From Amoebophrya sp. AT5.2 (lineage: Eukaryota > Sar > Dinophyceae > Syndiniales > Amoebophryaceae): DNA of 35,533 nt. Positions 18,401 to 25,614 of the stretch are shown piece after piece (within the stretch, counting starts at the first letter, position 1; every line of letters starts with the position of its first letter). Made by a program: the position numbers and the translations under genes. The DNA lies in NCBI GenBank assembly GCA_005223375.1, contig RXOD01003940.1, positions 1-35,533 of the forward strand, in the 5' to 3' direction. The notes beneath the pieces were generated by a model. It had not been told where the DNA came from. It did not search any database and was given only the letters and a program-made list of their open reading frames with translations.

Positions 18401-18869
18401 CCTTGTTCCTGTAGTTCGAGCTCGACGCTAATGAAGCCTGAGAAGCAGTTGGAAGGCTGTGGTCTGCAGGATGCTCTGGCCGTGCGCGTACACCTGAACT
18501 GGTGCTCATGCCGCTCCTACTAGCATTGGCGTAGTAGGACGAAGGAGATGAATCGTGGTCGTGGGTTGTAGTGCGGTCCCCCGCGGATTGTTGTACCTCC
18601 GTACGATCCGAGGAGACGAAAAACGGATCGTCGCTCCTCGTTGCCGTCCTTGTCGCGGCGGAGATACTCCGATGTGTTGCCGCGGCGGGTCCCCGACTCT
18701 CCCACTCGTGGAACATTTCGTCCACGTGGTCCTGCAGAACTCCCCACAGCTGCTTCCGGTCATCTGGACGGACACGCAGCCTGCGGCAGGCTACGGGGCC
18801 CTCGTCGCAACGCAGGAAGAGTGCCAGTAGCGCGTCTACTTCTACTATAGTCACTCTGTTAAGCACCAT
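15402..18869 (-). CDS. Large protein with a Cys-rich membrane-like core in disordered sequence, unknown function
   Basis: The open frame begins with a TTG at 18965, but the first ATG is at 18869 (MVLNRVTIVEVDALLALFLR), giving about 1155 residues. Roughly residues 70-700 are Ser/Pro/Gly/acidic low-complexity with Arg/Lys blocks. An ordered Cys-rich core follows (about 715-940 from the ATG): ASDAFCCYQYCVNFGPGACS, a hydrophobic stretch SVGLALGWAIPTLGCIGSRL, then SCCLYSPFCCQGFCCTAARM and RCVDECWMCAPGGTACAERR. More than 20 cysteines in about 220 residues suggests disulphides, metal binding or multiple S-acylation. The C-terminus contains a basic AT-hook-like KTRKRGRPS and a predicted helix. A 7-codon upstream ORF overlaps the start codon in another frame. 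I know of no family with this combination. Confidence 0.6.
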   Translation of the reverse strand: MVLNRVTIVEVDALLALFLRCDEGPVACRRLRVRPDDRKQLWGVLQDHVDEMFHEWESRGPAAATHRSISAATRTATRSDDPFFVSSDRTEVQQSAGDRTTTHDHDSSPSSYYANASRSGMSTSSGVRARPEHPADHSLPTASQASLASSSNYRNKDPPPAPGGDNAHAANAGAPAPQLRLGGGANSSDSGVPSPVATGQLSSALRSRGGRRDRAQPGNISAFIRHHGLLDFVRVLGEDAASAAFLLLLYRRSGCAIETVKPKPKPRPSKRGPRKEKRKRLPNVTGELELQEQQEQEDPIPKHDQEDQEQGLAGARAWNKFLQCSSVPDLKTTKKRSSTAAADERSTRRRTTAPAPGAARDPRIAAEEVEAAGAGPWGRSSTGTTMRDALLLDDDDHDAESGLLQPAPPAQEHPNSGTIALSRPNSSESTKTNMLAASTSSTTNLLSSAACEGGASSPFSTRSTGTPPTSPSTPGASSANSPSRGSLLSHSSTSLLSVILSSSSGASSSARALSLSGSGSSLRASGSAVRLGRGDSSPLRTSRPPSCPDHEYELFLAGSSCLRLPMICSEGEEHEQEHSGDTTQSGRDRERTTNLNADDREPDPSQQDEDQLGPNIAVRNVLDDYSDLVAMAEGGPEPGDDDQRAGNAKAADHDSYNMDTNETPDEETDDVDHDGATSSDTSTGTRTTASRISGNNNPCCTRKSVIRYLRSQRVSGTVAWQAGKSYERCNWKRLAPAVQAVASDAFCCYQYCVNFGPGACSTSVGLALGWAIPTLGCIGSRLLYSLCDKRALAESVWPTRGRRRRGQAPGEILYDDDGRPVSYPRLSCCLYSPFCCQGFCCTAARMPYQAFAEETCGPECVARGVGVCNALDDLPMRGLLILGRCVDECWMCAPGGTACAERRRRCMEGARDALQAVADAAARCCCLAGRNREHGEDGVLAGREQPRAPASPGSGHEGAADGSGGVTVELEDVVLTAGDGSLLGDAAAVGRGRRTAGSPASSFSPSAQQRPSLQQGLHAGEDEASLLAPTGDTEMEDEHGTSRADGSSFSRPPEQQLMLGPYRLAMGDAEESALPQSACFSLLEAGREFAQKTRKRGRPSTAKLMRKEIKALLKEPEDIPTATRAHAVQALTNFALELQRAILHQEERNDGRAHG

Positions 18870-18984
18870 GCGCCGCGGACATAATTCGCGGCTAGCCTGC
18901 ACTTCGGGAAAAGTCAGAAACGGCTGCTGCGCGGGTGGCCACGACGCTCCTGTGAACAAGGTCAAGCAACAAGGTGGCCGTATT

Positions 18985-19041
18985 TATTGTAATTCGTTCC
19001 GACTCCGAGCCGTAATTCGTTTATATATTGTAATTCGTTCC
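18985..19041. repeat. Short direct repeat, 16-bp unit
   Basis: TATTGTAATTCGTTCC occurs exactly at 18985-19000 and 19026-19041 (41-base period), with a partial copy CGTAATTCGTT between. It lies in the short spacer between the RING gene stop and the start region of the Cys-rich gene. Confidence 0.8.
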
Positions 19042-19092
19042 TTCGGACGATGAAATGGAACAGTAGATGTAGAGTAGACCTAGATCCACGAC

Positions 19093-20418
19093 CTACCATA
19101 TTAGAACAAACAAATTTAGTTTTAGGAGGCGCCGCCCCCGCTGACTACTAAAGTACTTAAGTCCATTCTTACCACCTCGTCCTTCTTCCGCGCCGCTGCT
19201 TTCGCGCAGCTCTCCCCAGATGTCGTCTGCCCCCATCAGCTCCTCGATGCGCAGGAAATCTCTGCAATCCAGTAGATTGGGCAGATTTTCCCTCTGCGTC
19301 GCAGTGCGGCAGAAGGCGCACCCGCGGCGCTGGCCGTTTCCCAGCGACTCGTAGGAATTCGCGCACTGGGTGCACATCCAGTGCCCACATGGGTAAACGT
19401 TCGGCCGCGACGGCTCCACCCACGATCGTGTGGGAGACTGCTGCGTGCGTCCCTCCGTTGCTCCACCTTCTTGATCTTGTACAGAAGGTCCCCTTGGTGT
19501 GCCTCGACGTCCTTCCCGGAATCCCCGTCGCTGGCGGCCACGACCGCCACCGCCATCGGAACTAATACGAACAAGATGCGGAGCGGCAGCAGCGTCTTGC
19601 TCCTCTCCCAGCACCTCTGTGCCAGGTGGACCACAACGCGAATCATCGGCCCTGATCGTGTTTAAACAGATCTTACACTCGAGAACGTCTGGAAGCGCAC
19701 GCTCACCGTCGTAGTCCATCCATCGCAGCGCGTAAAAAAACCGCAGCTCCGACGCACGCAGCGGCCGTCGGGGTCTCGATTGAATTTTATCGCGGTGTTG
19801 ATGTGGCATCAGATGACGCACGGGAGCGCCGACGCTTCGGAGGTCTGGCGCGACGGAGGACGAGAGCAGCGGAGACCTCGCGACAGCCGGTGGAAGCATG
19901 GAAGCAGGAAGCCCACCGAAAGCCGCACGTGCAGCAGCGTCGGGCGCAGGAAGCGGCCCGCCACCCGTTCCCTGTGTAGCAGGCTGCCGCGCGCCCGCAG
20001 CTCGCTGTGCGCTCCTGCTGCCAATCGTCAAATCGCCGAAGGCTCGCAGAAGGCGGGGAGGGATCTGGTTAGTCTGTTGCTGCGCTGCCGGGGCTGGCAG
20101 ATCCGTCGGGACTTCCGGCGGTGTGAACACAGACCATTCTTGAGCGACGTGATTCTCGTCCCCTGGCTGCCGCTTCCATGCGTGTTCGGAGGACGATCCC
20201 GGTGGTGCGGAGGACGCTGCCGCAGAAGCACCCGATCCTGGCGATAAGGCTGCATAAACCCCCGGAAAGACAACAGCTGGCACAGCAACCAGAGCGAAGC
20301 AGAGGCCCCCGAGGCGCGGGAAGAGTGACATGATGGTTCTGGGAACAGGTACTACATCAAGCATCTTCAAAATAGACGATGGAGCCGGTGGCAATCCATC
20401 TCGTCCCCACACGATCAT
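19093..20418 (-). CDS. RING finger protein with an N-terminal signal-anchor, probable membrane or secretory-pathway E3 ligase
   Basis: 441 residues from the ATG at 20418; a start at the ATG at 20331 would give 412. The later start puts a signal-peptide-like segment first (MSLFPRLGGLCFALVAVPAV, then VFPGVYA). The C-terminal half has the C3HC4 RING ligands in order: C248-x2-C251 (LECKICLNTI), then C344-x-H346-x2-C349-x2-C352 (YPCGHWMCTQCANSYESLG) and C367-x2-C370 (RGCAFCR). RING domains recruit ubiquitin-conjugating enzymes. The gap between the second and third ligands is 92 residues of Gly/Arg/Gln-rich sequence; 9-39 is usual, so an insertion sits inside loop 1. The middle is Pro/Ala/Ser-rich. 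The domain call is good; substrate and compartment are unknown. The stop lies close to the next gene, with a 220-base spacer. Confidence 0.75.
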   Translation of the reverse strand: MIVWGRDGLPPAPSSILKMLDVVPVPRTIMSLFPRLGGLCFALVAVPAVVFPGVYAALSPGSGASAAASSAPPGSSSEHAWKRQPGDENHVAQEWSVFTPPEVPTDLPAPAAQQQTNQIPPRLLRAFGDLTIGSRSAQRAAGARQPATQGTGGGPLPAPDAAARAAFGGLPASMLPPAVARSPLLSSSVAPDLRSVGAPVRHLMPHQHRDKIQSRPRRPLRASELRFFYALRWMDYDGERALPDVLECKICLNTIRADDSRCGPPGTEVLGEEQDAAAAPHLVRISSDGGGGRGRQRRGFREGRRGTPRGPSVQDQEGGATEGRTQQSPTRSWVEPSRPNVYPCGHWMCTQCANSYESLGNGQRRGCAFCRTATQRENLPNLLDCRDFLRIEELMGADDIWGELRESSGAEEGRGGKNGLKYFSSQRGRRLLKLNLFVLIW

Positions 20419-21058
20419 TCGCAGGGCCGCCCACCAAACATTTTATAACACGAGTCATCCCTTCACCGATTCTCGTCATCATCTTCTACGCTGTCTCCAC
20501 TTTTTCGACGGATTGCCTGGCGACGAGGACGTATCAAGCACGCGAACGAAGCAGCGATAAAAACGAGGCGCGGACTTGCGTCCACGACCACGACTGAGAG
20601 TGATCATCTAAAAATATGGATCTCTTCCGAGGACGACACGAAGATGTAAACGTGCTTCGTTCATCTTCAGGAAGTTCACGACACACAGCGATGTCTGCTC
20701 CTTGTGCCGTACTAGCCGTTATTTGCGCTAATTAATATAGTAGGGTCGCACACGATGACGATCCGGCTGCGTCTTTCCAAGCTTGTCCGATCGATGTTGT
20801 CCACCATTCGTTTTAGTAAAGTTCGCAAAAGTCGCGTTCACGACACGCATCTCGCCAGAGAACTTAAGCATTTGCTTGTGCACCAGAAACATCAAAATCA
20901 GTTTATTTTCATGAGCAGCTGCAGCACCAAAATCTGGCTTATTATACCTAAAGTACTAGTCCGAGTCCGTGGCAAAAACAATTTTTGTGAGACTATGGCT
21001 GCAAGCCGCAAAAGCGTGCAACAGCACTGCCGGGGGGGCGGCTCGTCACAGCTCCATT
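20419..21058. other. Spacer, nothing recognised
   Basis: 640 bases lie between the TSP1 membrane-protein gene and the RING gene. Short plus-strand frames (20330-20597, 20755-21108) lack order. There is no repeat of note and no RNA-like fold that I can see by eye. Confidence 0.5.
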
Positions 21059-22399
21059 TCATATGCCGTCGCAGACCGGTCCAGGAGCAGGAGCCGTGGA
21101 TTTTGTAGGAATATGTCCGCGTGCGAACGCGCCGGAACCTTGTCCGCGGCTGCCATCTGAATCACGATGCTCAGCTTCCTCTGGAGCGATTCTTCGCGTT
21201 CCAGCACTCTGGCGCGGCTTCGCCTTCGGTTTAGGCATTGGCAGCTCCAGCTGCTTGAGTTTCCTCGGTGGGTTCACTTCTTGTATGCTCTCCTCGTCGA
21301 CGTCCCCTCGGCGTCCTCCAGCACGCCCATAAAAAGTGTTTGAATCTGGAGAAAACTGGAGGACACTGCCATATCGACCGCCACCGTCGGAATAGAGTGA
21401 TGAAGACGGCGATGGGGGAGCAGGGTGAAGGTTTGACCGGCTCGAGGACGTCGGTGAAGCTGGAGCTGTGGTAGTTGCTACCCAGTCCTTGCTGTCGGAC
21501 GACGACGAGTCCGCTCGAGGTTTTGTTTGTTTCCCCTTCGAATGGCCGAAGTTCTTGTGTCGTCCCGTGCCCTGCGTGTCGCTCGTCATCTTCTCTGCAT
21601 CGTCGTTGTAGCCGCACTCGACGTCGACGTCGTCTATCCGGAAGGCCCCACTATTTGTAGTACGAGCGCCGACGTCCGCACTCAACGGCGCGGTCGTCGA
21701 AAATTTTATCTCGTTCGCCTTCTTCAAAGCTGTGCCTAGCCTGCTGCAGCACCGCAGTCGCCGCACGAGGTACGCCACGAGAAACACACACGGCAGCACC
21801 ACTGCCCACTCGTTGTCCGCGATCCACGGTTCCGTGTCACAGTGCCCATTGTCCGCATACGCTTTCTCCTGCACGTATTTGTGCGGATGCGGACACGCAG
21901 CGCCCCCGTTTGTCGCCGGAACCTGCTGGTAGTACACCCGCGTCCGCTTTGACGAGGATGTGGCTTCTCCGATGCCGATCGCTTGGAAAACAGATGAAGG
22001 GTGGCCCCCAGAGGAGCGGCCCTTCATCAGCGCCTGACACCCGCTCCAAGGACCGAAGCGCCCGAGGCAGTCCACCGCGCAAGGCTCACCGAACTGGACA
22101 AAACCGTCGGGCAACGGACACGCCCCGCTTGCGGCGGCGCGTTCGTCCGCGCTGCGACCGCGATAGGTCGACGGCTCCCCGACGCGCATCTCCTCGGCGT
22201 CGTGACGCGCGCCCCCGGCGATTGCTCCTGGCCTCGACTGGGCGCTCGACGACATCGTCGCGGAGAAATAGGCGCGCGAACGGATTGAAACGCTGCCGTC
22301 GCAGTCAGTCCACTCCATCCAAGTGCCAGTGCAGTTCTGGAGATTGTTCGCGCTGGTGCTTGTCGGCTGCTGAGCGTCGCTGGTCCTCACGGAGATCAT
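21059..22399 (-). CDS. TSP1-repeat single-pass membrane protein, main exon
   Basis: The frame is open from a TTG at 22441; the first ATG is at 22399. Numbered from 22441: a first thrombospondin type-1-like module at ~37-108 begins CTGTWMEWTDCDGSVSIRSR (the W-x-x-W/C and R-x-R pattern). A second at ~121-201 contains DCLGRFGPWSGCQ, KRTRVYYQQVPATNGGAACP and a last Cys at GHCDTEP. A transmembrane segment follows (EWAVVLPCVFLVAYLVRRLR, ~211-230), then a ~230-residue Ser/Lys/Pro-rich cytoplasmic tail ending near the stop at 21059. TSP1 proteins with one TM are adhesion or invasion proteins in apicomplexans and surface receptors elsewhere. No signal peptide is encoded here, so it must come from an upstream exon; the PAN-like exon at 22755-23090 is the natural candidate. 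Confidence 0.65.
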   Translation of the reverse strand: MISVRTSDAQQPTSTSANNLQNCTGTWMEWTDCDGSVSIRSRAYFSATMSSSAQSRPGAIAGGARHDAEEMRVGEPSTYRGRSADERAAASGACPLPDGFVQFGEPCAVDCLGRFGPWSGCQALMKGRSSGGHPSSVFQAIGIGEATSSSKRTRVYYQQVPATNGGAACPHPHKYVQEKAYADNGHCDTEPWIADNEWAVVLPCVFLVAYLVRRLRCCSRLGTALKKANEIKFSTTAPLSADVGARTTNSGAFRIDDVDVECGYNDDAEKMTSDTQGTGRHKNFGHSKGKQTKPRADSSSSDSKDWVATTTAPASPTSSSRSNLHPAPPSPSSSLYSDGGGRYGSVLQFSPDSNTFYGRAGGRRGDVDEESIQEVNPPRKLKQLELPMPKPKAKPRQSAGTRRIAPEEAEHRDSDGSRGQGSGAFARGHIPTKSTAPAPGPVCDGI

Positions 22400-22754
22400 T
22401 GGCGTGGCGGAGACTGAAGAAGGGGTAGTGGTGCGAGACAAAGTAGAAGAAGTTGTACGGAACGATCATACTTTTGCGAAGTTGAAGTAGTACTAGAACT
22501 AATTGACGATTTTAATATTATTGATTCCTTAAGCTGAAGAAGTAAAGTTAAGTACAGCAGCTGCTGCACTGCAGGTGCATGGACGATTTGATGGACGGAA
22601 CGACAACGAATTTATCGTACTTAAATCATTGATTTATGTCTCGAGATATACAGGAGAAGGGGGAGGAAAACGAACAGCTGTTCGTTGCATGCAAACATCT
22701 TTCTGGATCTGGATCTGCTGGTGCAGCTAACTTATCTACGTTCTAGTGTGAGTA
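22400..22754 (-). other. Probable intron or spacer between the PAN-like and TSP1 exons
   Basis: About 355 bases with lower G+C than either neighbour and stops in all frames. It contains an 18-bp perfect palindrome at 22669-22686. No single donor/acceptor pair stands out, so whether it is one intron is inferred from the matching domain types on either side. Confidence 0.35.
22669..22686. repeat. 18-bp perfect palindrome
   Basis: AACGAACAGCTGTTCGTT equals its own reverse complement. It has an E-box-like CAGCTG centre. It could be a dimeric factor site or chance. Confidence 0.8.
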
Positions 22755-23090
22755 TCACAAAGAAATAAAACCAGTACTCTTCAGCACATTGCAGTCGAAG
22801 TTTCGCCACGCGAGTGCCCATCCGAGATCCCCCAACGTTCCGATCGCGGATTCTGCGTCGATCGCCCGCTGGAGTTGTGCGAAGCGGTGCTCCGCGGCGT
22901 CAGGCACATCGAGGAAGAGACGACAGCTACTACTTGTCATCCACGCGAAACAACCGGGCTGTGCGTCGCACTGCTGCTGGCAGTCCGAGGGAAGGTGGAC
23001 GGTGGGCAGCGAAACCCGGGGCGAGCAGACCCTCCCGCGGCAGAGACACACACCACGCCCGCGAACCTCGTACTCGCGACCGTAAGGCAT
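22755..23090 (-). CDS. PAN/Apple-like exon, probably the 5' part of the TSP1 membrane-protein gene
   Basis: 111 codons read on the minus strand. The core SDCQQQCDAQPGCFAWMTSS followed by SCRLFLD has the PAN/Apple spacing: helix with Cys-x3-Cys, then Cys in a strand, then Cys-x-L/F. The domain closes with WRNFDCNVL near the 3' end. PAN modules bind protein or carbohydrate outside the cell and often occur with TSP1 repeats in alveolate surface proteins. The first ATG is at 23088-23090, but the frame is also open a few codons upstream, with an AG at 23095-23094 that could be a splice acceptor. No signal peptide is present, so another upstream exon is likely. The alternative is a separate small gene. 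Confidence 0.5.
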   Translation of the reverse strand: MPYGREYEVRGRGVCLCRGRVCSPRVSLPTVHLPSDCQQQCDAQPGCFAWMTSSSCRLFLDVPDAAEHRFAQLQRAIDAESAIGTLGDLGWALAWRNFDCNVLKSTGFISL

Positions 23091-24034
23091 CCCTGCTCTC
23101 AGCGCTCTTTCTTGTCATCTGCTCCCTTATCTATTCTACAACACACCGTTAGTCAAGTTTAATAGATGTTGAATGTGCAGCTCAACATACTTTGTTAGTT
23201 TGCGGAACAAGCCACTTCATCTGCGCGACCACTACCTACTTTTCGTTTTCTGAAACCAGAATAAAAGTAAAAGTTGTTTCGGGCAAGAGCCTGTCCTCCT
23301 TCACCTTCTGGGACAAGAAGCCCGTCATCGTCCTTTTTGGAAAAGCGCTCCCCTCTCACTCTATCCGCCCGTGATTCTTACGGTCGTGACATCACGGACG
23401 AATCCCTTGAACACAATAAACACAGCAGCTCCTGCTGTTGGCGTGCGCACGGATTCTGCTTCGGAATCAGCACAATAAAAATAGGTGAACTTCATCCCGC
23501 TTTAGCAATGGAAATTGTGGGCTTGTTTAGGAAATTCTCTAACGGAAAAAACAAAGCAGGTGTAGTACTGAATGTAAGGTGTGCAGTTTTACAATGCATA
23601 GATCAAATAGTACGAGCCACCGTGCAAGGGCAGACTCCTGATTTGCAACGCAGCACTGGCGCGGCCGCGAACGGACCGGAAACAGCAACTGCACTTCCAC
23701 TTGCCTCTGGCTCAGGTTCTGCTGGTACTCTCTAAAAATTAAATTGGATGCGTTTGCGCGAATTTTGCGCAGTTTAATTTATCGCATGAATGCGAGCAAA
23801 GCGACAACAGGAGTCGTCGTTCTGGTTGTTCTCGACATCGAAAATATGAATTAGAGCATCCGCGAAAGCTGCGACTGCAGTAGTTAGGACTGTGTATATT
23901 AGAGCGGTTGGTATTCCTACGACCTAGGGTTTTAATACAACAACCATGTCTATTCAAAAAATCGCTCCACAAGAACTAAGTCAACCACCTTTGTCCTTCG
24001 TCATCATATATTAGAGCGACAAAAAATAGTGACG

Positions 24035-24070
24035 GAGGGTCAGAGTTTGGTTTCGTCACGCGAGACCACT
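24035..24070 (+). repeat. Isolated copy of the GAGTYTGG motif family
   Basis: These 36 bases match 32524-32559 at 33 positions in the same orientation. The segment GAGTTTGGTTTCGTCACG (24043-24060) also matches exactly the inverted copy at 31411-31436. This is the only copy found outside the 31.3-32.8 kb array. It lies on the far side of the five-gene block. Confidence 0.85.
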
Positions 24071-24222
24071 GGTGTCAGGAATACCCACAAACGACGCACA
24101 AGTTATAAATAGCAGTTCCCCGATAGACTGCGGCGCAGAACGTGGACCGACAGCTGCGCAAAATTATTCGACCAGCAAGAATGGCGACAGAACTCGCGCA
24201 CACGAACCCACGTAAATCAATA

Positions 24223-24598
24223 TTATTGCGCGGCTGCATTCATACTTTTCCGGCTCGCTTCGAGTCCGGCGCATTCGACGAGACATTGCGTTGAGACACC
24301 CACAGAAGGACCTCGCGCCATTTCTACGGACAATATCACGAGGAAAAAGGAAGCCGCCAGATCGCTAGCAGAGTACTGCTCGGAGACATTCGCCGAAGAC
24401 GGTTCAAGAGCTACACTTCGAAGATACTGCACAGAACGCCATGGCTCCTGGGATGCGCTTTTGCGCTATGTCGATCACGGTTCCCAGGCACTCATGGTGG
24501 CCCCCACATGTAAAAAAGCGCTTGCGTTCGATGTCCGTCCTGCTATCGGTATGTCTGTGCAATTCTAATGATTGACGTGACCCAACGACGTACTTCTT
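24223..24598 (-). pseudogene. Possible gene fragment in two overlapping frames
   Basis: From 24598 to 24404 one minus-strand frame reads ordered sequence with no ATG at its start: DIERKRFFTCGGHHECLGTV, then IDIAQKRIPGAMAFCAV, ending at a TGA. From about 24440 an overlapping frame continues to 24223 (SVQYLRSVALEPSSANVSEQ ... VECAGLEASRKSMNAAAQ). The switch resembles an exon boundary or a frame break. It could be an exon pair of a gene whose other exons I cannot see, or a decayed copy. No family is recognised. Confidence 0.25.
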
Positions 24599-24813
24599 TT
24601 ATCGGTGCCTTCGGTTGTACTACAGTTTCATCTGGATTTATTTAAAATCTAAAAGCTTTCGTCTTGTGTTGCGATCTTTCTCTGATTTGTAGGCGTAAAA
24701 TTGCTGATCGTATCGCCGTCATTTGATCCTCAACATATCTATAGTTTCCCAAAACATTTCTTTTTCGAATCAGACACCGAGTTTGGAGATCCATGATTAT
24801 CAATTTTTTCGAT

Positions 24814-25494
24814 TCACTTCTTCGCGGATTTTTTCATTGCTTCCGGCTTTTTCACTGCTTTCGCGGACTTGCTTTTCATTTTGTGTACCGCGCTTCTTTT
24901 TCCAAGCGTCTGACTGGGTTTCATTCCCATCAGGTCTTTCGGGTTCACCGGCGGCGCGCAGTCGCACACCCAGTGGTCGCACCGCGCCGACAACTCCATG
25001 AACACCTCGGCGCACCTCCACAGATGGTCTGCCGGGGCAACTTCCTCACATTCCTCCGTCGTGTACACCAAGCCGTCCTTGTGGACGCCGCACATGCAAC
25101 GGATGTGTGTGGAGTCTTGAAATCCGGGGCGACAGAAGTGGCTGTGCGGGCCGAGGGATCGCGTGAACTTCTTGCTTTTATCGGTTGGGTGGTAGCACTT
25201 CGCCATGGGGCCCGAGGGGCCTAAGTAGTGCCGGGTGTAGTAGCAGACCTTCTTCTTGCACTTGCGACACTTGAGCCAGAACTTCTTCAGATTTTCAGCC
25301 GCCTGAAGCTCGAGCACGTCGATGTCCGGGTGCATTTCGAACAAGTCCCGCGCGCTATCGTAGGCCTTCGCTTCCTTGATGGTGGCCTCCTCCACGTACT
25401 TCGTCGTCAACTCCTGCAGCAGGGCCTGCTCCTTTTCCTTGTCCTCCTCCAAGTACTGGCCCCGGTTCGGGTCTCCCTCATGCTCGTCCTCCAT
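24814..25494 (-). CDS. Cys/His-rich putative zinc-binding protein with a lysine-rich tail
   Basis: From the ATG at 25494 (MEDEHEGDPNRGQYLEEDKE) the product is 226 residues. An acidic helical start (~1-75) is followed by a Cys/His-rich centre: WLKCRKCKKKVCYYTRHYLG, then AKCYHPTDK, HSHFCRPGFQDSTHIRCMCG, LWRCAEV and CDHWVCDCAPP. The paired CxxC, CxC and His spacing suggests one or two zinc sites but matches no finger class I know. The tail (KMKSKSAKAVKKPEAMKKSA) is H1-like and basic, fitting nucleic-acid binding or nuclear import. The frame continues upstream of the ATG without a stop to the TGA of the preceding gene, so it lies in the same frame as that gene. It is the last gene of the tightly spaced block. 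Confidence 0.6.
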   Translation of the reverse strand: MEDEHEGDPNRGQYLEEDKEKEQALLQELTTKYVEEATIKEAKAYDSARDLFEMHPDIDVLELQAAENLKKFWLKCRKCKKKVCYYTRHYLGPSGPMAKCYHPTDKSKKFTRSLGPHSHFCRPGFQDSTHIRCMCGVHKDGLVYTTEECEEVAPADHLWRCAEVFMELSARCDHWVCDCAPPVNPKDLMGMKPSQTLGKRSAVHKMKSKSAKAVKKPEAMKKSAKK

Positions 25495-25614
25495 CTCGCA
25501 AAACTCGTTGGCCAGGAACTCCTCCTGGCATGATTTGTGTTTGATGGCGGAGCGAAACAATACGAAGGAACAACACCACCGCGGAGCGGCTGGGATTGCG
25601 TGACGCGAATTTGT

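Larger units (their letters stand above)
23091..24813. other. Long A/T-richer spacer with one repeat copy and an orphan frame
   Basis: 1.7 kb between the block of orphan genes and the PAN/TSP1 gene. Contents: a 12-bp direct repeat TATATTAGAGCG (23895-23906 and 24007-24018), the isolated copy of the 36-base motif at 24035-24070, and a minus-strand open frame at 24404-24598 with an overlapping one below it (listed separately). A plus-strand frame at 23274-23735 is open but uses A/T-ending codons unlike the neighbours and has no recognisable order. Confidence 0.5.

Noticed and set aside
23508..23735. Plus-strand ORF beginning MEIVGLFRKFSNGKNKAG
   Set aside because: Codon third positions are A/T-rich, unlike every other gene. 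The region is an A/T-rich spacer and the tail is low complexity. No domain is visible.
23895..24018. TATATTAGAGCG direct repeat and a 9-bp inverted GGTATTCCT pair as transposon ends
   Set aside because: The repeats are too short and too close together, with no ORF or target duplication. They are recorded only within the spacer entry.
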